Positions 50,790 through 60,198 are shown, counted from the first letter of the stretch. The stretch: 64,000 bases of DNA from Shimia isoporae (GCF_004346865.1 NZ_SMGR01000001.1:1054001-1118000); one strand, 5' to 3'. Notes: generated by a model not told the origin, from the letters alone. Translations and numbers: made by a program.

Positions 50790-50820
50790 AAAAATCCCGC
50801 CCGACAGGTGCCGGGCGGGA
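50790..50820 (-). terminator. Terminator of the acs-adk-symporter operon
   Basis: On the minus strand: CCCGCCCG, 8-nt loop, CGGGCGGG, then ATTTTT. It is a strong rho-independent terminator between the symporter stop (50878) and the DUF294 start (50771). Confidence 0.88.
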
Positions 50821-50877
50821 CAGGAGGTTGGGACGGTGCCGGGAGGCGCGCCGCCCCAGATCGGTGGGGAAAACCGA

Positions 50878-52665
50878 TCAGTGGTCCTGTGCCGCGCCAG
50901 CACCTTTGGGGATGCGCACGCTTTCGACGAGAGCCTTGATGTCGTCCGGAGTTTCCTTGGTCATCGACGCCACCACATAAGCGACACCGAAGTTGACCAT
51001 GGCCCCGATTGCGCCAAAGCTTGTCGACTTGATCGTGCCCAGAAGCGGATCGGCGTCGGTGAAGCTGTTGGTGCCCGGAATGAACAGCCAGCCCTTGTGC
51101 AGGAAGATGTAGACGAGCGTTACGGAGATGCCCGCAACCATACCTGCCACTGCACCGGTGTTGTTGATCTTCTTCCAGAAGATCCCCATCATCAGCGCCG
51201 GGAAGATCGAGGCCGCTGCCAGACCGAAGGCCAGAGCCACGGTTTGCGCGGCAAAGCCTGGCGGGTTCAGACCCAGAATGGTCGCCACCACAATGGCCAC
51301 TGCCATAGCGATCCGTGCAGACAGAAGTTCGCCTTTTTCCGAAATGTTCGGAGCAATTGCGCCTTTGATCAGGTCGTGAGACACGGCTGATGAGATCGCC
51401 AACAGCAGACCCGCTGCGGTCGACAAGGCGGCCGCGAGACCACCGGCTGCCACGAGACCGATCACCCAAGAAGGCAGGTTCGCGATTTCCGGATTGGCCA
51501 GCACAAGGATGTCGCGGTTGAACTTGGTCAGCTCGTTGCCTTCCCAGCCTTTCTCCGCTGCAAGCGCCTGAAGCTCAGGGTTCTGGTCGTTGTAGTACTG
51601 GATTTTGCCGTCGCCATTTTTGTCTTCCCAATCAAGAAGACCGGTTTTCTGCCAGGTTGCCATCCAGTCATACTCGGGGTCGTTCTCGATCTGCTGGGTT
51701 GTCACAGCACCGCCCTCGATGCCGCCGTTCGGCCACATCAGTTCGGAGATGTTCAGGCGTGCCATTGCACCAACCGCCGGAGCAGTCAGATAGAGCAGGG
51801 CGATGAACACCAGAGTCCAGCCCGCAGACCAGCGCGCGTCAGACACTTTGGGAACAGTGAAGAAGCGCATGATCACGTGCGGCAGACCTGCGGTACCGAT
51901 CATCAGGCTCAGGGTGAAGAGTACCATGTTGAGCGTATCCGCGTGATGCGCTGTGTATTCCTTGAACCCCAGTTCGGTGACAACCGCATCCAGTTTCGCC
52001 AAGAGCGGCTCGCCGGAAGCAGCGTGTTCGCCAAACAGCCCCAATGCAGGGATCGGAGTGCCGGTCAGCTGCAGAGAGATGAAGATTGCCGGAATGGTAT
52101 AGGCTGTGATCAACACGCAGTATTGCGCCACCTGTGTGTAAGTCACGCCCTTCATGCCGCCGAAAACCGCATAGGCGAAGACCACACAAGCACCGATCAG
52201 AAGACCGGCTGTGTTGGAGACTTCGAGGAAGCGGCCAAAGGCCACGCCCACACCCGTCATCTGGCCGATCACGTAGGTGGTGGAGGCCACGATCAAACAG
52301 ACAACTGCCACAATGCGGGCGGTCTGGCTGTAGAAGCGGTCGCCGATGAATTCCGACACGGTGAACTTGCCGAACTTGCGCAGGTAAGGTGCAAGCAGCA
52401 GCGCCAGCAGAACGTAGCCGCCGGTCCAGCCCATCAGGAAGGAAGAGTTGTCATAGCCGGTGAAGGCGATGAGGCCCGCCATCGAGATGAACGAGGCTGC
52501 CGACATCCAGTCGGCTGCGGTTGCCATACCGTTGGTGACAGGGTGAACGCCGCGGCCCGCGGCGTAAAATTCCGATGTGGAGCCCGCTCGGGCCCAGATC
52601 GCGATGCCGATGTAAAGCGCAAAGGACGCGCCCACAAACAGCAGGTTGATAGCAAATTGGCTCAT
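50878..52665 (-). CDS. Sodium/acetate-type solute symporter (ActP/VC_2705-like)
   Basis: 595 aa with about 13-14 transmembrane helices, sodium:solute symporter family. Typical are FYAAGRGVHPVTNGMATAAD, MSAASFISMAGLIAFTGYD, GGMKGVTYTQVAQY and AAGLLLAISSAVSHDL. An insert of about 100 residues (about 310-410, DPEYDWMATWQKTG, DWEDKNGDGKIQYYND with a calcium-loop look) separates the two halves; this is a mark of the VC_2705 subgroup. It follows the DUF4212 subunit by 15 bp and acs-adk above it, so acetate or a similar short carboxylate is the probable substrate. Confidence 0.92.
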   Translation of the reverse strand: MSQFAINLLFVGASFALYIGIAIWARAGSTSEFYAAGRGVHPVTNGMATAADWMSAASFISMAGLIAFTGYDNSSFLMGWTGGYVLLALLLAPYLRKFGKFTVSEFIGDRFYSQTARIVAVVCLIVASTTYVIGQMTGVGVAFGRFLEVSNTAGLLIGACVVFAYAVFGGMKGVTYTQVAQYCVLITAYTIPAIFISLQLTGTPIPALGLFGEHAASGEPLLAKLDAVVTELGFKEYTAHHADTLNMVLFTLSLMIGTAGLPHVIMRFFTVPKVSDARWSAGWTLVFIALLYLTAPAVGAMARLNISELMWPNGGIEGGAVTTQQIENDPEYDWMATWQKTGLLDWEDKNGDGKIQYYNDQNPELQALAAEKGWEGNELTKFNRDILVLANPEIANLPSWVIGLVAAGGLAAALSTAAGLLLAISSAVSHDLIKGAIAPNISEKGELLSARIAMAVAIVVATILGLNPPGFAAQTVALAFGLAAASIFPALMMGIFWKKINNTGAVAGMVAGISVTLVYIFLHKGWLFIPGTNSFTDADPLLGTIKSTSFGAIGAMVNFGVAYVVASMTKETPDDIKALVESVRIPKGAGAAQDH

Positions 52666-52680
52666 TGTCCCTCAGCCCTC

Positions 52681-52938
52681 TTATTCTTCAACGCCGTGTT
52701 CGGCATCGAGTTTGTTCATCTTCCAGGCGTAGAAAAAGATCAGAGCCAGAAAGACCAGGATCGACCCTTGCTGGGCGAACCAGAAGCCGAGATCGGTGCC
52801 GCCAACGGTGATACCCGCGAGCATTGGGCGCAGCAGGATGCCAAACCCGAACGAGACCAGCGCCCAAATGACGAGGCTGATCAGGATGATGCGCACATTG
52901 GCTGACCAATAGGCGCTGGTGGATGAATTTTCGGACAT
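52681..52938 (-). CDS. DUF4212 small subunit of the solute symporter
   Basis: 85 aa with two transmembrane helices (about 14-35 and 50-73), DUF4212/sodium-symporter small subunit family: SAYWSANVRIILISLVIWAL, then GTDLGFWFAQQGSILVFL. It is always paired with the large symporter gene downstream. ATG 52938 has GGAGGAGA upstream. An in-frame stretch up to 53055 lies over the end of adk and is rejected. Confidence 0.92.
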   Translation of the reverse strand: MSENSSTSAYWSANVRIILISLVIWALVSFGFGILLRPMLAGITVGGTDLGFWFAQQGSILVFLALIFFYAWKMNKLDAEHGVEE

Positions 52939-53002
52939 GAAGTCTCCTCCTTCTCTGTTCCGTTTCCTCCTCGGAAGCAGCCCCTGCCGCCTCCGGTTTC
53001 CC

Positions 53003-53686
53003 TCAGACCATAGTGGTTCCGACGATGGTCCCAAGTTCTTTGGCAATCGTGTCAATCTCGCCCATGGCGTTGACGGATTGCAGCGCGCCCTTCGCTTGAT
53101 AAAAAGCGATCAAGGGCGCGGTTTGTGCGTGATAGGCCTCAAGACGGGCCGCCACGGTTTCGGCGTTGTCATCAGCCCGACGTTTGAAATCGGAGCCGCC
53201 GCAATTGTCGCAAACGCCTTCATTGACGGGCTGTTTGAAGCTGTCGTGATAGCCTTCTCCACAAGCGCCGCAGGTGTAGCGGCCGGAAATGCGTGTGACC
53301 ATCGCGCTGTCATCAACATCAAGGCTGATGGCGGCATTGATCCGCTGCCCTGTTTCCGAAAGCAGCGCGTCCAGCGCTTCAGCCTGCACCGTGGTGCGGG
53401 GAAACCCGTCAAGAATTACGCCTTTGGAACAATCCGGTTCCGCGAGTCTGTCGCGCAGGATGGCAATGACGATCTCGTCCGAGACAAGATCTCCTGCTGC
53501 CATGACAGCCTGCGCCTGTTTGCCTGCATCGGTTCCTGAGGCCACCGCGGCGCGCAGCAAGTCGCCGGTCGAGAGTTGCACAAGGCCAAAGGAGGTTTCC
53601 AGCATCCGGGCCTGCGTGCCTTTACCGGCCCCGGGAGGGCCAAGCAGGATCAGCACCGGCGCGGTGGATTTTGGTGTGTCCAGCAT
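53003..53686 (-). CDS. adk: Adenylate kinase
   Basis: 227 aa, interconverts ATP + AMP and 2 ADP. The P-loop is LLGPPGAGKGTQARML, the AMP site LSTGDLLRAAV and LDGFPRTTVQAE, and the lid carries a zinc-binding C-x2-C...C-x2-C (TCGACGEGYHD, CDNCGGSDF), as in Gram-positive-type long Adk. Only 3 bp separate it from acs. Acs releases AMP, so joint expression makes metabolic sense. A second adk may sit in the ribosomal-protein cluster elsewhere, as is usual. Confidence 0.93.
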   Translation of the reverse strand: MLDTPKSTAPVLILLGPPGAGKGTQARMLETSFGLVQLSTGDLLRAAVASGTDAGKQAQAVMAAGDLVSDEIVIAILRDRLAEPDCSKGVILDGFPRTTVQAEALDALLSETGQRINAAISLDVDDSAMVTRISGRYTCGACGEGYHDSFKQPVNEGVCDNCGGSDFKRRADDNAETVAARLEAYHAQTAPLIAFYQAKGALQSVNAMGEIDTIAKELGTIVGTTMV

Positions 53687-53689
53687 CTG

Positions 53690-55654
53690 TCAGCTCCGGT
53701 TCATGCGGTTGTCGATCAGATCATCGACCACCGACGGATCGGCCAGCGTGGAGGTATCTCCAAGGCTGCCGTAGTCGTTTTCGGCGATTTTTCTGAGGAT
53801 GCGTCGCATGATTTTGCCGGAGCGTGTTTTCGGCAGGCCCGGGGCCCACTGGATGAGGTCGGGACTTGCGATCGGTCCGATCTCGGTGCGGACCCAGGTG
53901 CGGAGTTCTTTTTTGAGCTCGTCGCTGGGTTCCTGATCGTTCATCAGCGTCACGTAGCAGTAGATGCCCTGACCCTTGATGTCATGCGGGTAGCCCACCA
54001 CGGCGGCCTCGGCCACGGCAGCATGCGCCACCAGCGCGCTTTCGACCTCGGCGGTGCCCATGCGGTGGCCCGACACGTTGATCACGTCGTCGACGCGACC
54101 GGTGATCCAGTAGTCGCCATCCGCGTCGCGGCGGCAGCCGTCGCCGGCGAAGTAGTAGTTCTTGTAGTCGGCGAAGTAGGTCTTCTCGAAGCGCTCGTGA
54201 TCGCCCCAGACGGTGCGCATCTGGCTCGGCCAGCTGTCCTTGATCGCCAGCACGCCCTCGACATCATTGCCGGTGATCTCTTCGCCGGACTGCGGGTCCA
54301 GCACCACCGGATGCACGCCGAAGAACGGTTTCATCGCCGCGCCGGGCTTGGTCGCATGGGCGCCGGGCAGGGGGGTCATCATGTGACCGCCGGTCTCGGT
54401 CTGCCACCAGGTGTCCACGATCGGGCAGCGGCCGCCGCCGACCACGTCATTGTACCAGGTCCAGGCCTCCGGGTTGATCGGTTCGCCCACGGTGCCAAGG
54501 ATGCGCAGGCTGCTGAGGTCGCATTTCTCGACATATTCGTTGCCCTGACCCATCAGGGCCCGCAGCGCGGTGGGGGCGGTGTAGAACTGGTTGACCTTGT
54601 GCTTCTCGCAGACCTGCCAGAAGCGCGATGCGTCCGGATAGGTCGGCACACCCTCAAACATCAGCGTGGTCGCGCCATTGGCCAGGGGCCCATAGACAAT
54701 GTAGCTGTGGCCGGTGACCCAGCCCACATCCGCCGTGCACCAGAAGATGTCGCCGTCCTTGTAGTCGAAGGTGTACTCATGGGTCATCGAGGCATAGACG
54801 ATGTAGCCGCCGGTGGTGTGCACCACGCCCTTGGGCTGACCGGTGGAACCGGACGTGTAGAGAATGAAGAGCGGGTCTTCGGCGTTCATCTCTGCGGGTT
54901 TGCAGTAGTCGTCCGCCTCCAGCACCATTTCGTTGTAGTCAAAGTCGCGGCCGTTGATCCAGGTGGTCTGGTCGCCGGTGCGCTTGACCACGAGGCATTT
55001 GACCGTGTCCTTGGTGTGCAGCAGCGCGGCATCGGCGTTGGACTTGAGCGCGGTCTTGCGCCCGCCACGGGGGGCGGTGTCGGCGGTGATCACCACCTTT
55101 GCATCGCAGCCGTTGATGCGGGCGGCCAGCGCGTCGGGGCTGAAGCCGGCAAAGACAATGGAATGGATGGCGCCGATGCGGGCGCAGGCGAGCATGGCAT
55201 AGGCCGCCTCGGGGATCATCGGCAGATAGATCACCACGCGGTCGCCCTTGCGTACGCCAAGCTCCTCGAGCACGTTGGCAAAGCGGCAGACGCGGCGGTG
55301 CAGTTCGGCATAGGTGATGTGCTGCGCGGGTTCGTCCGGGCTGTCGGGCTCCCAGATGATCGCGGTCTGCCCGCCGCGCTCGGCGAGGTGGCGGTCGATA
55401 CAGTTGGCCGACACGTTCAGGGTGCCGTCTTCGAACCACTTGATGTCCACATTGCCCGGCGCAAACGACGTGTTCTTCACCGTCGTGAAAGGCTTGATCC
55501 AATCAACACGCTGACCATGCTCGCGCCAGAAACCATCTGGGTCACTAATAGACGACGCGTACATCTCGTCGTAGCGCGCAGCGGTGATGTGGGCGTTTTC
55601 GGCCAGCTCGCTGGAGGGCGGGAATGTGTGGTTAACAACGGTATCAGGCGACAT
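53690..55654 (-). CDS. acs: Acetyl-CoA synthetase
   Basis: 654 aa, acetate + ATP + CoA to acetyl-CoA + AMP + PPi. Motifs: [19 protein letters not shown] (P-loop-like), [30 protein letters not shown] and the C-terminal [13 protein letters not shown], whose Lys is the acetylation site that switches the enzyme off. ATG 55654 has GAGGAGAGGAG upstream and begins [13 protein letters not shown]. Codon use is more biased and GC-richer than in the neighbours, as in highly expressed genes. First gene of the acs-adk-DUF4212-symporter operon. Confidence 0.96.
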   Translation of the reverse strand: MSPDTVVNHTFPPSSELAENAHITAARYDEMYASSISDPDGFWREHGQRVDWIKPFTTVKNTSFAPGNVDIKWFEDGTLNVSANCIDRHLAERGGQTAIIWEPDSPDEPAQHITYAELHRRVCRFANVLEELGVRKGDRVVIYLPMIPEAAYAMLACARIGAIHSIVFAGFSPDALAARINGCDAKVVITADTAPRGGRKTALKSNADAALLHTKDTVKCLVVKRTGDQTTWINGRDFDYNEMVLEADDYCKPAEMNAEDPLFILYTSGSTGQPKGVVHTTGGYIVYASMTHEYTFDYKDGDIFWCTADVGWVTGHSYIVYGPLANGATTLMFEGVPTYPDASRFWQVCEKHKVNQFYTAPTALRALMGQGNEYVEKCDLSSLRILGTVGEPINPEAWTWYNDVVGGGRCPIVDTWWQTETGGHMMTPLPGAHATKPGAAMKPFFGVHPVVLDPQSGEEITGNDVEGVLAIKDSWPSQMRTVWGDHERFEKTYFADYKNYYFAGDGCRRDADGDYWITGRVDDVINVSGHRMGTAEVESALVAHAAVAEAAVVGYPHDIKGQGIYCYVTLMNDQEPSDELKKELRTWVRTEIGPIASPDLIQWAPGLPKTRSGKIMRRILRKIAENDYGSLGDTSTLADPSVVDDLIDNRMNRS

Positions 55655-55773
55655 AGAGGCTCCTCTCCTCGATCTCAAAAACTCTCTCCCCGCTGCACAG
55701 ACGGCAGCGCCCAGTACAAGAATAGACAGAACAGAAAAGAACAAAATAACCTGCCGAAATAAAACAAAACTTC

Positions 55774-55822
55774 TGTAAATAGATTTCCTGTTAGCGCTCA
55801 AATATGTGTAAATAAAATTTCC
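55774..55822 (-). promoter_or_regulatory. Direct repeat in acs upstream region
   Basis: The 483 bp between acs and the protease gene (55655-56137) hold no convincing gene. In its AT-rich part TGTAAATAGATTTCC (55774-55788) and TGTAAATAAAATTTCC (55807-55822) form a direct repeat 33 bp apart, 120-168 bp before the acs start. The second copy matches GTAAAAAAATTTTTC upstream of the ScfR-like gene (2108-2122) in 12 of 15 positions, which suggests, weakly, a shared regulator. Confidence 0.4.
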
Positions 55823-56137
55823 AAACGGGCGAGAAGAGCTTTGAAATAAAGGCCTTTTATGGATGCCCTGTCGCGCCGTCGCCCGCGGGCGTATGCCAGT
55901 GATGGGCTTTGGCGGGTGCAAAACTAATCCGTGACAGGTGTGACAAAACGTTCCATGCTCGTCCGCTCAAGCAGGACGAAACGTCCAAGAGCAGCGCTTG
56001 GGATTGGGGCAGGAAGTGGGCACAAGGCCCGCACCGCGCCCGAAATGGGGCCGAAAAGGGCGGCAAAAGGCACCGGTTTTGCCTGAATGCTGCCCAAGTG
56101 GTCCTTCTATCTGGTCGGGCTGACCAGAGGAGCTGCT

Positions 56138-56851
56138 ATGCGTTTTGTAAAACTGATCTGTCTGATTGCCGGCTTGCTGCCGACCGCGGGTTTTGCCGAC
56201 GCTCAGAAGGCGCGCAAGCTTGCAGACTCTCTCCCTGGCGAGGCATCGGTTGGACGGTTGATGGTCAACGGGAATGCGATGTGTACCGGCGCTCTGGTGT
56301 CGCCCGATCTTGTTCTGACGGCGGCGCATTGCCTTTATGATCCCAACAACGGACGCCGGGTCAAACCCCACCAGATAGAATTTCAGGCGGGATTGCGCAA
56401 AGGCAAGGCCGTGGCTGTTCGCAAGGTTCGGAGCGCAACGCAGCATCCCCAGTACCGCCACGTCCACAAGGGGACCGCACAGGTCGGCCATGATTTGGCG
56501 TTATTGCGCTTGGTGAGTCCGATCGACAAGAACGCTGTGCTGCCGATGGCGCAAGATATCCGCCTTGGTTCTGGCGACATGCTGGGCGTGCTGAGCTACA
56601 ACATCGGCAACCGCAATGATCCTGTGCTGGAATACCCCTGTCGTGTTCTGGCGACGCAGCACCAAACCGTAGTGATGAGCTGCGATGTGGATTTTGGCGC
56701 GTCAGGTGCCCCTGTTCTGGCACTGAGCAACGGCAAGAATCCGGCATTGGTATCGGTGGTGTCCGCCCGCGCGGCAATGGGCGGCCGGACTGTGTCTGTT
56801 GGCACAACCCTGACAACGGACGCCCTGCAGAAGATGATGCGCGGCGGCTGA
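56138..56851 (+). CDS. Exported trypsin-like serine protease
   Basis: 237 aa. A Sec signal peptide (MRFVKLICLIAGLLPTAGFA-DA) leads to a chymotrypsin-fold domain with the triad H64 (LTAAHCLYD), D119 (GHDLALLRL) and S189 (DFGASGAPVL). The usual GDSGGP reads GASGAP, a change also met in V8-like bacterial peptidases. Cys pairs (C49/C65, C168/C182) fit disulfides. ATG 56138 with GAGGAG upstream begins the signal peptide; reading from 56087 is not supported. Periplasmic or secreted; target unknown. Confidence 0.87.
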   Translation: MRFVKLICLIAGLLPTAGFADAQKARKLADSLPGEASVGRLMVNGNAMCTGALVSPDLVLTAAHCLYDPNNGRRVKPHQIEFQAGLRKGKAVAVRKVRSATQHPQYRHVHKGTAQVGHDLALLRLVSPIDKNAVLPMAQDIRLGSGDMLGVLSYNIGNRNDPVLEYPCRVLATQHQTVVMSCDVDFGASGAPVLALSNGKNPALVSVVSARAAMGGRTVSVGTTLTTDALQKMMRGG

Positions 56852-56855
56852 GCCC

Positions 56856-57458
56856 TTAGCGATCCATTAGAAGTCGGATGCCGAGAGCGCCCAGAACCGA
56901 AGCTGCCGCGCGATCAAGCCAGACCTTGCCCCTTAAATACCGCTGGCTGACCATCTCGGTGCTCATGCCAAAGGCAATGGCCGTATAAACGATCCACTCG
57001 ACAATCAGGTGATTGCCCACGACCAGCAGGTTTTCGGCGAGCGTCATGTCGGGCGGGAAAATCACCACAAGAACCGCAGCGGCAAACAGCACCGATTTGG
57101 GGTTCATCAGGTTGATCAGAACACCCTGCCGAAAAGCGTGCCGTGCGGGTTTCACCTCTGTCTCAAGAGGTGCGCGCGCGCCTTTCCACATGCCGTAGGC
57201 GATCCAGATCAAATAGAGCGCACCGATGGTTTTGACGATCGTATAGGCCCACGGGAAGGCGACGAAAACAACTTCGAGACCAAACAGGGCGGCTGCCGTC
57301 CATAGGGCTGCCATGAGGCCAAGACCCAGGCCAACGGCGATGCCAGCGCGTCGGCCGCTTGTGAGGGCGGTTTTCACAGCCACCAAAAACGCTGGACCGG
57401 GGCTGGCGATGGCGGCCAGAAGGGCGATGTTGAAAGCGACGAGGTGAGTGAGATGCAT
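56856..57458 (-). CDS. LysE family amino-acid exporter
   Basis: 200 aa with six hydrophobic segments, LysE/RhtB family of amino-acid and metabolite exporters. Seen are AIASPGPAFLVAVKTALTSG, KTIGALYLIWIAYGMWKG and GVLINLMNPKSVLFAAAV, all family marks. It is convergent with the protease (stops 4 bp apart) and alone on its strand. The exported compound is unknown. Confidence 0.92.
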   Translation of the reverse strand: MHLTHLVAFNIALLAAIASPGPAFLVAVKTALTSGRRAGIAVGLGLGLMAALWTAAALFGLEVVFVAFPWAYTIVKTIGALYLIWIAYGMWKGARAPLETEVKPARHAFRQGVLINLMNPKSVLFAAAVLVVIFPPDMTLAENLLVVGNHLIVEWIVYTAIAFGMSTEMVSQRYLRGKVWLDRAAASVLGALGIRLLMDR

Positions 57459-57770
57459 AGTGCGCTCCGATTGAGGGTGGTCAAACGTTAGGTGAGGTGG
57501 AGGCCCATGTCATGGAAGAAGGCAGTTTGGGGAACGTTTTCAGTGAAAACTGCCAGAATTTGTGCCCGTTTCGCGCACTACGAAAGTGCATTGCCAGCCG
57601 GATCCCAACGATACCGTGCGAGGACCGAAATGCAGTGTACACAAATCGTGGCTCCCTCCGGCCGGTCCGATATTCCAGAACAGGCGCAAGCCAAAATAGC
57701 GTTTCGGGTTTGGCTCAATACATAGTTTGATTGAACAAACCTACCTGGGCTTGCTCAGTCCAAACAGGTT
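57459..57770. other. Intergenic region, no gene seen
   Basis: 312 bp between the LysE and PsiE-like genes. Two overlapping short frames on the plus strand (57492-57730) have no ribosome site and no protein-like composition. AAACCT (57737) and AGGTTT near 57768 form a weak inverted repeat that may end the PsiE-like message. Nothing else is seen. Confidence 0.5.
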
Positions 57771-58235
57771 TCAAGGTTTCCTCGCAATGAGCCAGTAAGT
57801 AAGGCCGAGCGATAGTCCAAGTGCCGCATATCCAAGGAAATACTGCGGCTCCAAGTTCTTGTCATCCAGAGTGATGATCTTTCGAGCCACCGCCATCAGG
57901 GCCGTCGCGACTACCAGCTTGATGTGAATTACATTTGCGGTCAGGTAAAGGGTTATGTTTGTGTAGATCTCGACTGCGATTAGAACAACGAGCACAGCAC
58001 TGAAGACAGTGAGCAGGTCGCTCACTTCCAAAATGTATAGAGGTGGTTCAAGAAGCTTCTGGAACGTTGTAAATCCCGCATCGATTATCGCCAGTACAAT
58101 AATAATGAGCATTAGAACCGACATGAGACGAACGCCATGACGGATCATTCGGTTGCACCATCTCACAACCGCATCTTCGTGTTCAGGGTCCAGTTCGACG
58201 TGAGCGGTTGACGAATTTTCACTATTGTTGGCCAA
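57771..58235 (-). CDS. PsiE family membrane protein
   Basis: About 154 aa, phosphate-starvation-inducible PsiE family. Four hydrophobic helices follow a polar N-terminus (MSVLMLIIIVLAIIDAGFT, then LTVFSAVLVVLIAVEIY, IKLVVATALMAVARKII and YFLGYAALGLSLGLTYWL). TTG 58235 with GGAGG 5 nt upstream is the best start; ATG 58247, 12 bp earlier, has no ribosome site and is the alternative. Function in E. coli and elsewhere is unknown. It stands alone. Confidence 0.82.
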   Translation of the reverse strand: MANNSENSSTAHVELDPEHEDAVVRWCNRMIRHGVRLMSVLMLIIIVLAIIDAGFTTFQKLLEPPLYILEVSDLLTVFSAVLVVLIAVEIYTNITLYLTANVIHIKLVVATALMAVARKIITLDDKNLEPQYFLGYAALGLSLGLTYWLIARKP

Positions 58236-58247
58236 GTTATCCTCCAT

Positions 58248-58618
58248 CCATGTTGGAATTCACCCCGTCTATTGTCCGAGTTTCCTGTGGGCCTTCGGAT
58301 TTCGTTTAGTTGGTATGCAAATTTGTTCTGGGTCAAGCTGCCGAACAAACAACAGGGCCTGAATCTGCTGTAGCCTGCGCCTTGATCGTTGGCCTGTCAG
58401 CGACGGCGACGGGGCGGGTCTTCGCGGCACCTTTTGCGCTGTTCCACAACATGCTGGTTCCTGGAAAAGAAATGCTGGAGCTCTCCAGCCGGACTTGGGG
58501 TGGTTTCTTCTGACACGGCTATCTGAACCGACAACCAGCGGACTTAAGCCCAAGTGGGATAGCAAAAAGGAGGCTTGGGCTATTTGGCTCTGAATGCCAG
58601 ATCAGGGCGCTGTGAAAA
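58248..58618. other. Intergenic region, no convincing gene
   Basis: 371 bp between the PsiE-like and serine hydrolase genes. A plus-strand frame (58310-58513, about 67 codons, ending SSRTWGGFF) and a minus-strand frame (58269-58565) both lack a ribosome site and resemble nothing known; they may be remains of a former gene. No promoter motif is clear. Confidence 0.4.
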
Positions 58619-59899
58619 TCACTTGCTCAAGGTCTCTGCAATTCCGTCCATTGCAGCCATAGAGTCTAAGTACATAGATGTATTTTGAACATCTGGCTGG
58701 CTTGATAACTTTACCATAACCACATTGGCTGTCTGGTTTACGTACAATAGCTGTCCATAGACACCAATGCCGTAAAACACACCATTTTCTCTGTTCTTTA
58801 CCCAAACCTGGTTGCGGTAGTGGAAGCCTTCGAAGACCTCTGCGTATGCACTTCTTTCGTAGGCCGCAATCACTTCATCGTTTGCTAGAATAGTGTCAGC
58901 TATCCAATCCGAGGGAATGGCTTGGGTGTCGCCGACTTCGCCGTTTTCCAGCATCATAATGCCAAATCGCAGGAGGTCTCGCGAGCTTGTAAATAACCCT
59001 CCACTTGTTTGCACAATCCCCTTGGGTCCAAGTTCGCTGTATGCTGGATCTTGCGCACCGATATTTTCCCATAATTCGGCGAGCACATTCAGGTAGCTTT
59101 CGCCGGACGCCGCTTCAACAACCATGCCCAGTAATGCCGATAGCACTGAGCGGTAATCAAATGCCTCACCGTCTACTATAACGCTCTCACGATCCGCCAG
59201 AGAGATCATGTACTGTTTGACGCCAGCCTCGGTATCACAGTTTTCAATTTGGTCCGAGTGGTCTTGACCGAAGGCACAGAACAGCGCGCCGGCGTCGGCT
59301 ATGTAACCTGACGAACCATCCGTCCAATCAATGGCGGCAGTCATATCGAGTAGATGTCTAACCGTTGTATTTTTGAATGCCGGGCCGTCCAACGCAGGAA
59401 GGTATTCGGTCATTAATTTCTCAGGATCCAGTTTTCCTGCCTCAACCGCTTGCCCGGCGGCCATTCCCAAGACCGTTTTTGTGATGGAGTGTATGCGATG
59501 AGGCGTATCAGCTCTCATGCCGTTGAAGTACTTTTCAGCAACAAGCTTGCCATCGTGAAAAATCAAAAAGCTATCGGTATGCGTTTGGTGCAACCAATCG
59601 GCGATGTTCTGTTCTTCATCATTGCTGGCTAGAAATGTAAAATTCTCAAGCTCCGTCGGGTACGGGGTTCTTTCCAGAGCACGGACCCTTTCAGACGGTT
59701 GAACTCGTGCCAGTTCTCCAAAAACATTTGTTCCTTCATATATCCAAGGGCTTCTCGTAAGGGATTCAACGGTTTCGTCCCAAAAGGAAACATCTTCTGT
59801 GGATGCTGGTTTTTCAGAGGAGGTATGAGCCGCTCCTGCTCCCAAAAGCAGGATTGCGGTAGCGGAGGTGATCACCAGCTTGAATACATTCAGGTTCAT
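58619..59899 (-). CDS. Serine hydrolase, beta-lactamase class C/esterase type
   Basis: 426 aa. A Sec signal peptide (about residues 1-25, VITSATAILLLGAGAAHTSS) precedes a class C beta-lactamase-like fold. The nucleophile motif is S138-I-T-K141 (HRIHSITKTVLG), and FDYRSVLSALLGMV holds the Tyr motif. Members include esterases, D-aminopeptidases and penicillin-binding proteins; no lactamase activity should be assumed. Base composition is more AT-rich and the flanks are longer and emptier than in neighbouring operons, so it may have been acquired. Confidence 0.85.
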   Translation of the reverse strand: MNLNVFKLVITSATAILLLGAGAAHTSSEKPASTEDVSFWDETVESLTRSPWIYEGTNVFGELARVQPSERVRALERTPYPTELENFTFLASNDEEQNIADWLHQTHTDSFLIFHDGKLVAEKYFNGMRADTPHRIHSITKTVLGMAAGQAVEAGKLDPEKLMTEYLPALDGPAFKNTTVRHLLDMTAAIDWTDGSSGYIADAGALFCAFGQDHSDQIENCDTEAGVKQYMISLADRESVIVDGEAFDYRSVLSALLGMVVEAASGESYLNVLAELWENIGAQDPAYSELGPKGIVQTSGGLFTSSRDLLRFGIMMLENGEVGDTQAIPSDWIADTILANDEVIAAYERSAYAEVFEGFHYRNQVWVKNRENGVFYGIGVYGQLLYVNQTANVVMVKLSSQPDVQNTSMYLDSMAAMDGIAETLSK

Positions 59900-59914
59900 T
59901 GCGGGGAGTTCGTT

Positions 59915-60097
59915 TTACCCAGGATGCTTTACGAGACTCAGCCATGATTCAGCCCATGTGTCCAGCCCCGACCCAACGCCGCTGTGCTGCCAAATGAATA
60001 CATACTGGTCTGAGGTCCAACAGTTTCTACGCTGCAAGAACAGGAAGTCCGTTCCATTTGCCTCAGTCGGCACCGGCAAAATGCGCTTGAGTTGCAT
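59915..60097 (-). CDS. Possible small or decayed gene upstream of serine hydrolase
   Basis: 60 codons (MQLKRILPVPTEANGTDFLF, ending SLVKHPG), the only coding-like stretch in the 299 bp between the hydrolase and HlyD genes. The open frame continues about 17 codons upstream to a TGA with plausible residues (DGRLWAIYVF) and no start, so it may be the end of a frameshifted gene. It ends 15 bp before the hydrolase start. No family is recognised. Confidence 0.3.
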   Translation of the reverse strand: MQLKRILPVPTEANGTDFLFLQRRNCWTSDQYVFIWQHSGVGSGLDTWAESWLSLVKHPG

Positions 60098-60198
60098 AAA
60101 GACGTAGATTGCCCAGAGTCTGCCGTCGGCTTTGTCCGTAGCCCGTCAGGTGTCGGCAGAACGTGCGTTCCTTCCACAAGGAACAGACAGTGTTTCGT

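Noticed and set aside
53576..55762. Very long open frame antisense to acs (728 codons)
   Set aside because: acs has strongly GC-biased third positions, which removes stops from the opposite strand. The translation is rich in His, Val and Gly and resembles no protein.
57492..57730. Two overlapping short frames downstream of the LysE start
   Set aside because: Overlapping frames with unlikely composition and no ribosome site; treated as non-coding.
58310..58513. Plus-strand frame of 67 codons between the PsiE-like and hydrolase genes
   Set aside because: No ribosome site, no family likeness, overlapping frame on the other strand; kept only as a possible remnant.
58619..59899. Antibiotic-inactivating beta-lactamase
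   Set aside because: The SxxK-type fold is shared by esterases and peptidases, and nothing in the sequence singles out a lactamase.
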